NCBI GenBank assembly: GCA_000433515.1
Contig: FR891176.1
Span: 1-5,024 of the forward strand
Origin: Candidatus Colimorpha enterica
GTDB taxonomy: Bacteria > Bacillota > Clostridia > Oscillospirales > CAG-272
Reading direction: 5' to 3'
DNA length: 5,024 nt
In this document: positions 1-5,024 of the stretch, piece by piece
Layout: every line of letters starts with the position of its first letter
How positions within the stretch are numbered: position 1 is the stretch's first letter
Notes under the pieces: generated by a model
Told to the model about the DNA's origin: nothing
The model's input: only the letters and a program-made list of their open reading frames with translations
The model's database searches: none
Translations under genes and position numbers: made by a program

Positions 1-156
1 CTTTCTCCGGAGAAAGAAAAACGGACAGGCTCCGACGCTGTCGGAAAATCTCTGTTGCAAAAACAAAATCCGACTGACAAACGGGCTGACGGCGACTCAG
101 TCATAAAATCTCCGTCACCAAACCCACCCCCGCAACAAAAAAACAAGAAAGCGTAA
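1..156 (+). CDS. C-terminal tail of an unrecognised upstream protein (5' end outside window)
   Basis: The frame beginning at base 1 is open for 51 codons and stops at TAA 154-156, five bases before the next ATG. The predicted tail is hydrophilic and rich in Lys, Pro, Gln and Asn, ending PPPQQKNKKA, like a disordered C-terminus. It holds a weak 20-residue internal repeat: KRTGSDAVGKS near residues 8-18 and KRADGDSVIKS near 28-38. The underlying DNA repeats with an exact 60-base period. The short distance to the following epimerase gene would fit an operon of polysaccharide or nucleotide-sugar genes, but no domain is visible and no function can be given. Caution: the other two forward frames also stay open for part of this stretch (to 106 and to 77), and mismatches between the two repeat copies show no third-position bias, so this could instead be non-coding. 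Confidence 0.42.
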   Translation, partial: LSPEKEKRTGSDAVGKSLLQKQNPTDKRADGDSVIKSPSPNPPPQQKNKKA

Positions 157-161
157 CCACA

Positions 162-1346
162 ATGGACATGAAACTTGACTATTCCGACATTCATTTCAAA
201 AACGACGGCAGGCTGAAGCTGCTGATAATCGTCGGCACGCGGCCGGAGATTATCCGGCTTTCGGCGGTGATAACAAAGTGCCGGGAGTATTTCGACTGCC
301 TGCTTGCGCACACGGGGCAGAATTACGACTACAACCTCAACGGCATATTCTTCCGCGACCTTAAGCTCGGAGAGCCGGAGGTGTACATGAACGCCGTCGG
401 GGACGACCTCGGGGCGACGGTCGGAAACATCATAAACTGCTCATACAAGCTGATGGCGCAGATAAAGCCGGACGCTGTGCTTATCCTCGGTGACACGAAC
501 TCCTGCCTGTCTGCTATCCCGGCAAAGCGGCTGCATATTCCGATCTTCCACATGGAAGCCGGCAACCGCTGCAAGGACGAGTGCCTTCCGGAGGAAACAA
601 ACCGCCGGATCGTCGATATAATCTCCGACGTCAATATGGCATATTCCGAGCACGCGCGGCGGTATCTTGCCGAGTGCGGTCTGCCGAAGGAGCGGACCTA
701 TGTCACCGGTTCTCCGATGGCGGAGGTGCTTCACGCGAACCTTCCCGACATCGAAAAGAGCGACATTCTCTCCCGCCTCGGGCTTGAGCGCGGAAGGTAC
801 ATCCTTCTCTCGGCTCACCGCGAGGAGAACATCGACACCGAAAAGAACTTTGAAAGTCTGTTCGGCGCGATAAACCGCATGGCGGAGAAATACGATATGC
901 CGGTGCTTTATTCCTGCCACCCGAGAAGCAGAAAAAGGCTTGAGACAAGCGGCTTTGCGCTTGATCCCCGCGTGATACGTCACGAGCCTCTCGGTTTTCA
1001 CGACTACAACAATCTTCAGATGAACGCCTTCGCGGTGGTTTCCGACAGCGGAACGCTTCCGGAGGAATCGAGCTTTTTCACCTCTGTCGGAAAGCCCTTC
1101 CCGGCGGTCTGCATACGGACATCGACCGAGCGTCCGGAGGCTCTTGACAAGGGCTGCTTCGTTCTTGCCGGGATCGACGGCGATTCGCTGCTTCAGGCGG
1201 TCGACACGGCTGTTGAGATGAACCGGAACGGTGATTACGGCATTCCCGTACCGGACTATGTCGAGGAAAACGTCTCGGTCAAGGTGGTAAAGCTCATTCA
1301 GTCATACACCCGCGTGGTTGACAGGATGGTGTGGAGGAAGTATTGA
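162..1346 (+). CDS. fnlC: UDP-N-acetylglucosamine 2-epimerase superfamily protein, probably UDP-N-acetyl-L-fucosamine synthase (FnlC/CapG/WbjD type)
   Basis: This is a cytoplasmic, non-hydrolysing UDP-sugar C2 epimerase of 394 aa with the two-lobed WecB (GT-B-like) fold. Visible family motifs are GTRPE (25-29), HTGQNYD (50-56), GDTNS (110-114), HMEAGNRC (130-137), PEETNRR (143-149), HREEN (219-223), SDSGT with E301/E302 (294-302) and RPE (324-326). The AGNRC block (AGLRT is usual in WecB), the LQMNA run before SDSGT and the C-terminal SYTRVVDRMVWRK ending match my knowledge of the FnlC/Cap5G/WbjD subgroup. That subgroup converts UDP-2-acetamido-2,6-dideoxy-beta-L-talose to UDP-N-acetyl-L-fucosamine for capsule or O-antigen. 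Partner genes fnlA and fnlB are not in the window, so the subgroup call rests on motifs. The N-terminus carries about 19 extra residues before the first beta strand, with no internal start codon that would remove them. The start at 162 has a weak AAGAAAG site at 145-151; ATG 168 is the alternative. A plain UDP-GlcNAc/UDP-ManNAc epimerase (WecB/MnaA) is the main alternative. Confidence 0.9.
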   Translation: MDMKLDYSDIHFKNDGRLKLLIIVGTRPEIIRLSAVITKCREYFDCLLAHTGQNYDYNLNGIFFRDLKLGEPEVYMNAVGDDLGATVGNIINCSYKLMAQIKPDAVLILGDTNSCLSAIPAKRLHIPIFHMEAGNRCKDECLPEETNRRIVDIISDVNMAYSEHARRYLAECGLPKERTYVTGSPMAEVLHANLPDIEKSDILSRLGLERGRYILLSAHREENIDTEKNFESLFGAINRMAEKYDMPVLYSCHPRSRKRLETSGFALDPRVIRHEPLGFHDYNNLQMNAFAVVSDSGTLPEESSFFTSVGKPFPAVCIRTSTERPEALDKGCFVLAGIDGDSLLQAVDTAVEMNRNGDYGIPVPDYVEENVSVKVVKLIQSYTRVVDRMVWRKY

Positions 1347-1357
1347 AAAACCGAAAA

Positions 1358-1434
1358 GCGCGGGCGCTGCCCGGACCCGCCAAGGGACTTCTTGAAAGAA
1401 GTCCCTTGGAACCTCAAGAACTTTTGAAAAAAAG
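1358..1434. repeat. Probable dispersed palindromic intergenic repeat with a long perfect hairpin
   Basis: Twelve bases after the epimerase stop lies a small hairpin, CGGGC-GCT-GCCCG (1361-1373). It is followed by a perfect 12-bp stem pairing 1380-1391 (CCAAGGGACTTC) with 1398-1409 (GAAGTCCCTTGG) around TTGAAA; an extra T-A pair is possible at the top. An A-rich CTTTTGAAAAAAAG tract ends the unit. No T-run directly follows the big stem on the + strand, so it is not a textbook intrinsic terminator, although it could stall RNA polymerase or protect the mRNA 3' end. From memory, very similar units (GC-rich lead, AAGGGACTTY...GAAGTCCCTTGG, then a CAAGAACTTTT-like tail) recur between genes in gut Clostridia, which is why I call it a repeat. 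Only one copy lies in this window, so the repeat status is not proven here. Confidence 0.55.
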
Positions 1435-1506
1435 ATGTTTTTGATAGGGTGAGATATATATTTCTCATTTTTTACCCGGTGATTGTCCGGGTTGACTATT
1501 GTGACC

Positions 1507-1544
1507 GCGAAAATCGCCCGTGCGACGTGTTTTTTCGCTTTTTT
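1507..1544 (+). terminator. Candidate intrinsic terminator or structured element with T-runs
   Basis: GCGAAAA (1507-1513) pairs with TTTTCGC (1532-1538), and inside it TCGC (1514-1517) pairs with GCGA (1522-1525) around CCGT. The stem is followed by TTTTTT at 1539-1544. The 9-mer TTTTTTCGC occurs twice in tandem (1530-1538 and 1539-1547), so the lower stem could pair in two registers. The position, downstream of the epimerase gene and just before the promoter candidate of the next operon, suits a terminator. The lower stem is AT-rich and there is a 6-base bulge on the right side, so the structure is weaker than a classical terminator. Confidence 0.33.
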
Positions 1545-1550
1545 CGCCTC

Positions 1551-1579
1551 TTGAAAAACGCGTGGGAATGTGATAAACT
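1551..1579 (+). promoter_or_regulatory. Sigma-70-type promoter candidate for the S-component/azlCD operon
   Basis: TTGAAA at 1551-1556 (5 of 6 matches to the -35 consensus) is separated by 17 bases from TAAACT at 1574-1579 (4 of 6 to TATAAT). A TG at 1571-1572 makes an extended -10 (TGA-TAAACT). Transcription would begin near A1586, giving a leader of about 97 nt before the start codon at 1683. The -35 GAAAAA (1553-1558) could also pair with the preceding TTTTTC (1540-1545). This is the best-matching promoter I found in the gap. Confidence 0.5.
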
Positions 1580-1596
1580 GTAATGACAGCATCGGG

Positions 1597-1635
1597 CAAT
1601 ACTCGGTCTGCGTCTCAGACGCGGTATTGTACCGA
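1597..1635 (+). promoter_or_regulatory. Structured 5' leader with two competing helices
   Basis: An apical hairpin (1608-1614 with 1618-1624, TCA loop, one T-G pair) is flanked by two alternative extensions. CAATAC (1597-1602) can pair with GTATTG (1624-1629). Alternatively TCGGT (1603-1607) can pair with ACCGA (1631-1635). The two pairings cross, and the connecting loops are 0 and 1 nt, so they should exclude one another; this is the layout of a switchable leader. CAATAC/GTATTG could also be read as a protein-binding dyad just downstream of the promoter. It does not match any riboswitch consensus I know, including TPP and FMN. Confidence 0.38.
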
Positions 1636-1649
1636 CTGTAATGATCCGT

Positions 1650-1675
1650 TTTCCGTCCGGGACGGAAAGGAAGGG
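1650..1675 (+). promoter_or_regulatory. Hairpin abutting the Shine-Dalgarno that sets the S-component start
   Basis: TTTCCGTC (1650-1657) pairs perfectly with GACGGAAA (1661-1668) around a CGG loop, and T1649 can add a wobble with G1669. The Shine-Dalgarno AGGAAGGG (1668-1675) begins on the last base of the 3' arm and lies 7 bases before ATG 1683. This decides the start at 1683 over the in-frame ATG at 1641, which would place the hairpin and Shine-Dalgarno inside the gene. The hairpin may limit ribosome access or hold the site in a defined context. Confidence 0.55.
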
Positions 1676-1682
1676 TTTCGGC

Positions 1683-2291
1683 ATGAATCAAAACACAAAT
1701 AATTTGAAAAAGGTGCAGAAGCTGACACTGATCGCGCTTCTGACCGCGCTTGTTGTAATTCTTCAGATTCTCGGCGGGTTTATCAGGATCGGCACCTTCT
1801 CTGTCTCTCTTGTTCTTGTTCCGATCGTACTCGGTGCGGCGCTTCTCGGACCGTGGGCGGGCGGATGGCTCGGCCTTGTGTTCGGTGCGGTGGTGCTGAT
1901 TTCCGGAGACGCGGCGTGGTTTATGGGAATGAATCTTCCCGGAACGGTTATAACCGTGCTTCTCAAGGGAACTGTTGCGGGATTTGTTTCCGGAGCGGTT
2001 TACCGGCTTATTGAGAAAAAGAACCGTACGGCGGCTATGTTCACGTCAGCCGCGCTTTGTCCGATAATCAATACCGCACTGTTTTTCTGCGGATGTTATC
2101 TGTTTTTCTTTGAGGGGCTGACCTCTGCCGCAGCGTCTGGGGGTCAGACTCTGCTTGCCTATATAATCATTGTGCTTATCGGCGGGAATTTCATATTTGA
2201 ACTTGTTTTCAACCTTGTACTGGCACCGGTCATCCTGCGGCTTATCGATGTCGGAAAGAAGATGCTCGGGCAGGTACCCAAAAACGACTGA
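1683..2291 (+). CDS. ECF transporter S component (substrate-binding membrane subunit), substrate unknown
   Basis: This is a 202-aa, very hydrophobic inner-membrane protein with about six predicted helices (near residues 14-33, 40-57, 60-80, 86-107, 117-143 and 157-188) and a Lys-rich cytoplasmic N-terminus. Helix 1 carries A18-x3-A22 (ALLTA), the AxxxA-type motif that S components use to dock on EcfT. The order FSVSLVLVPIVLGAALLGP, then GGWLGLVFGAVV, then GTVITVLLKGTVAGFVSGAVYRL fits the general ECF S-component family (ECF_trnsprt). S components bind a vitamin or micronutrient with high affinity and work with EcfA, EcfA' and EcfT. No ATPase or EcfT gene is here, so it presumably shares a common energising module encoded elsewhere (group II arrangement). 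I do not see the signatures of RibU, ThiT, BioY or FolT, so the substrate stays open. The start at 1683 is chosen for its strong Shine-Dalgarno. It is followed at once by the azlC frame and preceded by the structured leader. Confidence 0.85.
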   Translation: MNQNTNNLKKVQKLTLIALLTALVVILQILGGFIRIGTFSVSLVLVPIVLGAALLGPWAGGWLGLVFGAVVLISGDAAWFMGMNLPGTVITVLLKGTVAGFVSGAVYRLIEKKNRTAAMFTSAALCPIINTALFFCGCYLFFFEGLTSAAASGGQTLLAYIIIVLIGGNFIFELVFNLVLAPVILRLIDVGKKMLGQVPKND

Positions 2292-2335
2292 TGACTCTGA
2301 CGGCTTTCCGCATTGCGGGGAGCTGTCTGCTTTTC

Positions 2336-2340
2336 GGAGA
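2336..2340 (+). promoter_or_regulatory. Ribosome binding site choosing the azlC start
   Basis: GGAGA at 2336-2340 lies 7 bases before ATG 2348. The upstream in-frame ATG at 2291 overlaps the previous stop (TGATG) but has no good Shine-Dalgarno at the right distance. The site therefore favours 2348, with GTG 2345 as a close alternative. Confidence 0.55.
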
Positions 2341-2347
2341 TCTTGTG

Positions 2348-3070
2348 ATGAAGGACAAATCAAAATTCAGCGATTACCTCACCGGAATGAAGCTGAGCAT
2401 TCCGGTATTTGTGGGATATTTTTCGGTCAGCTTCGGGTTCGGGGCGCTGGCGGTCACGAAGGGGCTTACCGCGCTTCAGTCGGTGCTTATTTCGATAACG
2501 ACGCTTGCCGGGGCGGGGCAGTTTGCCGGGCTTGCGGTGATATCAGCCGGCGCGCCGCTTATCGACATGGTGATAACACAGCTTGTCATAAACAGCCGGT
2601 ATTCGCTTATGAGCCTTGCGCTGAGCCAGAAGATGGGTGACAGGATCGGTTTCTTTCCGCGGCTGTTCATTGCCTTCCACAACACCGACGAGATATTTGC
2701 TCTGGCGATGGAGTACGACAAGCCGCTCACCGTGCCGTTTCTGATGGGACTGGGGATACTTCCGATAGCCGGATGGACGTTGGGGACGCTTTTCGGGGCG
2801 GTTGCGGGAACTTTTCTGCCGCAGTCGGTGCGGACGGCGCTCGGAGTGGCGCTTTACGGTATGTTCGTGGCTATCGTTGTCCCGCAGGCGAAAAAGAGTC
2901 ATCCGCTGCTTGCAGCGTCGCTTATTTCGGTGGGACTTGCCTGTGCCTTCAGGTGGGTGCCGTATCTGAAAAACGTGACGGAGGGCATAGCGGTCGTTAT
3001 CTGTGCGGTCATTGCCTCGGCGGTCTGCGCGGTTCTGTTCCCGATATCGGAGGAGGCTGAAAAGTCATGA
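2348..3070 (+). CDS. azlC: AzlC family branched-chain amino acid exporter, large subunit
   Basis: AzlC is the large membrane subunit of the two-component LIV-E family exporter, which with AzlD pumps branched-chain amino acids and toxic analogues such as azaleucine out of the cell. The 240-aa protein has the usual family length and multiple membrane segments. Visible family features are the N-terminal SIPVFVGYFSVSFGFGALA (17-35), TTLAGAGQFAG (51-61), NSRYSLMSLALS (82-93), HNTDEIFAL (111-119) and, near the C-terminus, GMFVAIVVP. The start at 2348 gives an N-terminus (MKDKSKFSDYLTGMKLS) typical of AzlC. Starting at 2291 would add 19 residues and overlap the previous stop by one base, which would imply translational coupling. 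The azlD start overlaps the last four bases (ATGA). Transported substrate in this organism is inferred from the family only. Confidence 0.93.
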   Translation: MKDKSKFSDYLTGMKLSIPVFVGYFSVSFGFGALAVTKGLTALQSVLISITTLAGAGQFAGLAVISAGAPLIDMVITQLVINSRYSLMSLALSQKMGDRIGFFPRLFIAFHNTDEIFALAMEYDKPLTVPFLMGLGILPIAGWTLGTLFGAVAGTFLPQSVRTALGVALYGMFVAIVVPQAKKSHPLLAASLISVGLACAFRWVPYLKNVTEGIAVVICAVIASAVCAVLFPISEEAEKS

Positions 3071-3393
3071 AGATATACATCTACATAATCCTTATGGCGG
3101 TGACGACGTATCTGCTCCGCGTTCTGCCGCTCACGGTCATCCGGGGGAAGATAAAGAGCCGGTTTTTAAGCTCGTTTCTGTATTACATCCCCTGCGCCTG
3201 CCTTGCCGCAATGACATTCCCGGCGATACTCGGAGCGACCGGGTCGATAATCAGCGCGGCGGTCGGATTCGGTGTGGCGTTTCTGCTTGCTTATCTCGAA
3301 AAGAGCCTTGTGGTGGTTGCCGCAAGCAGCTGTGCGGCGGTTTTTGTCTGCGAGAGGATAATCGAAGCGCTTCCGGGCATCATGGGGGGCTGA
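3067..3393 (+). CDS. azlD: AzlD family branched-chain amino acid exporter, small subunit
   Basis: AzlD is the small membrane partner of AzlC, and both are needed for export. The 108-aa product has the expected size and three or four hydrophobic helices. Family features are TYLLRVLP (14-21), then FLSSFLYYIPCACLAAMTFPAIL, then a C-terminal helix pair around AAVGFGVAFLLAYLEKSLVVVAASSCAAVFV. The ATG at 3067 overlaps the azlC stop as ATGA, and a strong GGAGGAGG site at 3049-3056, still inside azlC, sits 10 bases upstream. Together these indicate coupled translation and roughly equal subunit amounts. The stop is separated from the next gene by one base. Confidence 0.93.
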   Translation: MKIYIYIILMAVTTYLLRVLPLTVIRGKIKSRFLSSFLYYIPCACLAAMTFPAILGATGSIISAAVGFGVAFLLAYLEKSLVVVAASSCAAVFVCERIIEALPGIMGG

Positions 3394-3394
3394 C

Positions 3395-4045
3395 ATGGAC
3401 AAACGGCTTGTTACCCTCGGAAAATCCGCGTCGGCGGAGCTTGTTGAGAAAAAATCGGTTTTCATCGGCTATGCCTCTCCGGTTTCGGACGAGGCGGAGG
3501 CGCTTGATTTCGTTGCGAAAATAAAGAAAAAGCACGCCGATGCGCGGCACAATGCTTATGCGTATATGCTGAACGAGGGCGCGTGCGCAAGGTATTCCGA
3601 CGACGGCGAGCCTCAGGGCACGGCGGGGATACCGGTGCTTGACATTATCAGAAAAGGCGGTTTTTCCGACGCGGTCATTGTCGTCACAAGGTATTTCGGC
3701 GGGATTCTTCTCGGTGCGGGCGGGCTTGTCAGAGCCTATTCAGCGGCGGCTAAGCTGGCGGTTGACGTGGCGGGGATAGTTGTTTACGATGTTTTCAGGG
3801 TGTTCACGCTGAAATGCTCGTATCAGGATTACGGAAAGCTGTCGCCGCTTCTTGCGTCCGGGTGCATTATTCAGGACGGGATAGATTTTGCCGGGAACGT
3901 GACGCTTTCTCTTGCGATCCCGGAGGAGGATTATTCCGCTTTTGTGTCGTCCTGCGCCGAGATCACTGCCGGAAGAGCCGTTTTGAAGGATAACGGAACG
4001 AGGCGGGACAGAAAGGCTCAGCGCGGAACCGGAAAGCCTTCCTGA
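3395..4045 (+). CDS. yigZ: YigZ/YvyE family protein (IMPACT/UPF0029 N-terminal domain, DUF1949 C-terminal domain)
   Basis: This is a soluble 216-aa cytoplasmic protein, the usual length for YigZ (E. coli) and YvyE (B. subtilis). The N-terminal IMPACT domain spans about residues 1-125. Its conserved blocks are HADARHNAYAY (47-57), SDDGEPQGTAG (68-78) and VVTRYFGGILLGAGGLVRAYS (96-116). The DUF1949 domain, an EF-G domain V-like fold, covers about 137-200, and a basic tail RRDRKAQRGTGKPS ends the protein. The eukaryotic relative IMPACT/YIH1 regulates GCN2. The bacterial role is not settled, and peptidase or translation-linked functions have been proposed. The start at 3395 is one base after the azlD stop, with a GGGGGG tract at 3384-3389 as ribosome binding site, so it is co-transcribed with azlCD. 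No functional link to amino acid export is established; operon membership may be incidental. Confidence 0.94.
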   Translation: MDKRLVTLGKSASAELVEKKSVFIGYASPVSDEAEALDFVAKIKKKHADARHNAYAYMLNEGACARYSDDGEPQGTAGIPVLDIIRKGGFSDAVIVVTRYFGGILLGAGGLVRAYSAAAKLAVDVAGIVVYDVFRVFTLKCSYQDYGKLSPLLASGCIIQDGIDFAGNVTLSLAIPEEDYSAFVSSCAEITAGRAVLKDNGTRRDRKAQRGTGKPS

Positions 4046-4170
4046 TGCTGCCCGGAAATCTATAACCATGCCCTTTTCTTGAACCGCAGCCCTTATATGG
4101 TAATTGTGCGCTCTCAAAAAGAGGAGTATTTTCGGTTTTTGCGTATATTAATGTTGTTATTTGTATGCGC

Positions 4171-4177
4171 GGGAGGG
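4171..4177 (+). promoter_or_regulatory. Ribosome binding site choosing the dgt start
   Basis: GGGAGGG lies 5 bases before ATG 4183 and decides that start over the in-frame ATG at 4165, which lies upstream of the site. The gap 4046-4182 shows no convincing terminator; CTCT/AGAG at 4111-4123 is only 4 bp. It also shows no strong promoter. A TATATT hexamer at 4144-4149 lacks a matching -35, so dgt may be partly read through from the azl operon. Confidence 0.7.
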
Positions 4178-4182
4178 CGGTT

Positions 4183-5024
4183 ATGACGGTCTGTGAGTTG
4201 ATTTACGAAAGAGAGCGGAATACCCTTTCGGAATTCGCTTTTCTCACCGAGAACACGAGGGGACGCGATTATCCGATAAACAAATGCGACCTCCGCGGAG
4301 AGTTTCAGCGCGACAGGGACAGGATCATTCACTCGAAATCCTTCCGGCGGCTGATGCACAAGACACAGGTCTTTCTTTCGCCGGAGGCTGACCATTACCG
4401 GACGCGGCTCACCCACACGCTTGAGGTAAGTCAGGTCGCACGGACGATTGCGCGGGCTCTGCGGCTGAATGAGGACCTTGCGGAGGCTGTTGCGCTGGGG
4501 CATGATCTCGGTCACACGCCGTTCGGTCACGCGGGGGAGCGGGTGCTGAGAAAGTGCTACGATCCCTCGTTTGCCCATTACAATCAGAGCATACGGGTGG
4601 TGGAAAAGCTCGAAAAGCTCAACCTGACCTATGAGGTGCGGGACGGGATACTTCACCATACGACCGGCGGTGCATCGACTCTTGAGGGTCGGGTGATTCT
4701 TGAAGCCGACCATATTGCATACATAAATCACGATATCGACGATGCCTGCCGTGCCGGGATCCTCCGTCCGGAGGATATTCCTGCCGACCTGCGCGAGGGG
4801 CTCGGCAACACGCACGGCGACCGTATAAACACGATGGTCACAAGCATAATCCGCGCGAGCGAGGGGAAGAATGATATAATCATGGAGCCCGACGTGCGGG
4901 AAATGACCGACAGGCTTCACTCCTTCCTTTTTGAAAACGTCTACAAAAACCCGATAGCAAAGGGCGAGGAGGGCAAAGCGGAGGCGATGCTTGAGATGCT
5001 GTTTGACTATTTCGGGAATCACCC
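4183..5024 (+). CDS. dgt: Deoxyguanosinetriphosphate triphosphohydrolase (dGTPase), HD domain, 3' end cut by window
   Basis: dGTPases hydrolyse dGTP (and often other dNTPs) to the deoxynucleoside and inorganic triphosphate, a cytoplasmic control on dNTP pools related to SAMHD1. The first 280 codons are present and open to the window edge; the family is usually about 330-345 aa, so perhaps 50-65 residues are missing. The N-terminal RGRDYP (26-31), FQRDRDRIIHSKSFRRL (41-57) and HKTQVFL (59-65) blocks are characteristic. The HD metal site is intact: H78 in TRLTHTLEVSQVART, H107-D108 in ALGHDLGHTPFGHAGE, and D176 in EADHIAYINHDIDDACRAGIL. HYNQSIRVVE (132-141) is the substrate-pocket block. In many Firmicutes dgt precedes dnaG (primase) and the major sigma factor gene, so those are the expected genes to the right; this is known from the family and not visible here. 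A long open frame on the opposite strand is a shadow of this gene. Confidence 0.96.
   Translation, partial: MTVCELIYERERNTLSEFAFLTENTRGRDYPINKCDLRGEFQRDRDRIIHSKSFRRLMHKTQVFLSPEADHYRTRLTHTLEVSQVARTIARALRLNEDLAEAVALGHDLGHTPFGHAGERVLRKCYDPSFAHYNQSIRVVEKLEKLNLTYEVRDGILHHTTGGASTLEGRVILEADHIAYINHDIDDACRAGILRPEDIPADLREGLGNTHGDRINTMVTSIIRASEGKNDIIMEPDVREMTDRLHSFLFENVYKNPIAKGEEGKAEAMLEMLFDYFGNH

Noticed and set aside
441..1001. Minus-strand open frame inside the epimerase gene, 186 codons
   Set aside because: It lies wholly within a well-supported + strand gene and has no recognisable motifs.
1450..1473. TGAGA/TCTCA hairpin followed by six T as a terminator
   Set aside because: The stem is only 5 bp with two G-C pairs and an 8-base AT loop, too weak to call with confidence.
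1474..1492. ACCCGG/CCGGGT inverted repeat
   Set aside because: It is a 6-bp stem with a 7-base loop and no following T-run on either strand, so I cannot assign it a role.
1641..1682. Upstream ATG at 1641 as start of the S-component gene
   Set aside because: The added 14 residues would cover a stable hairpin and a strong Shine-Dalgarno that is correctly spaced for ATG 1683.
1302..1691. A 129-codon minus-strand open frame spanning the intergenic region
   Set aside because: It overlaps the epimerase 3' end, the palindromic repeat and the leader hairpins. Its translation is largely repeat-derived and shows no domain.
4046..4182. Possible terminator, promoter or small gene between yigZ and dgt
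   Set aside because: Only a 4-bp CTCT/AGAG hairpin and a TATATT hexamer without a matching -35 are visible, and no small gene has a plausible ribosome site.
4114..5022. A 302-codon open frame on the minus strand opposite dgt
   Set aside because: The + strand encodes an unmistakable dGTPase with all HD metal ligands. The antisense product has no recognisable domain and arises from GC-rich codon structure.

Overview
This 5,024-base window looks like chromosome from a moderately GC-rich member of the Clostridia, probably gut-associated and Oscillospiraceae/Ruminococcaceae-like. That is an inference from the strong AGGAGG-type ribosome binding sites, the tightly packed same-strand genes, the gene families (lone ECF S component, AzlCD, YigZ/YvyE-type protein, Firmicutes-style dGTPase) and a palindromic intergenic element of a kind I associate with these genomes. 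No species can be named. All genes I can support are on the + strand. I see no tRNA, rRNA, CRISPR array, transposase or phage gene.

Region 1 (1-1346) is the end of a surface-polysaccharide or nucleotide-sugar segment. A short Lys/Pro/Gln-rich open tail of an unrecognised upstream gene stops at 156. It is followed closely by a complete UDP-sugar 2-epimerase of the WecB superfamily. Its internal motifs point to the FnlC/CapG (WbjD) subgroup, which makes UDP-N-acetyl-L-fucosamine.

Region 2 (1347-1682) is a 336-base non-coding stretch. In order it holds a long perfect hairpin inside a probable dispersed repeat, a weak AT-rich hairpin with a T-run, a second structured hairpin with T-runs that may end transcription, a promoter candidate with an extended -10, and a roughly 97-nt structured leader. 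The leader has two mutually exclusive helices and a stable hairpin abutting the Shine-Dalgarno of the next gene.

Region 3 (1683-4045) is a compact operon: an ECF-transporter S component of unknown vitamin specificity, azlC and azlD (two-part branched-chain amino acid exporter), and a YigZ/YvyE (IMPACT, UPF0029) protein. The last three are joined by a 4-base overlap (azlC/azlD) and a 1-base gap (azlD/yigZ), so they are almost certainly translated from one message.

Region 4 (4046-5024) is a 137-base gap without clear signals, then the first 280 codons of a dGTP triphosphohydrolase (dgt) with an intact HD metal-binding motif, cut by the window end.

The window is mostly ordinary housekeeping and transport sequence. 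I found no convincing new enzymatic or defence system. The parts most worth a second look are the structured leader before the S-component gene, the intergenic repeat, and the coupling of an orphan S component to an amino-acid exporter.
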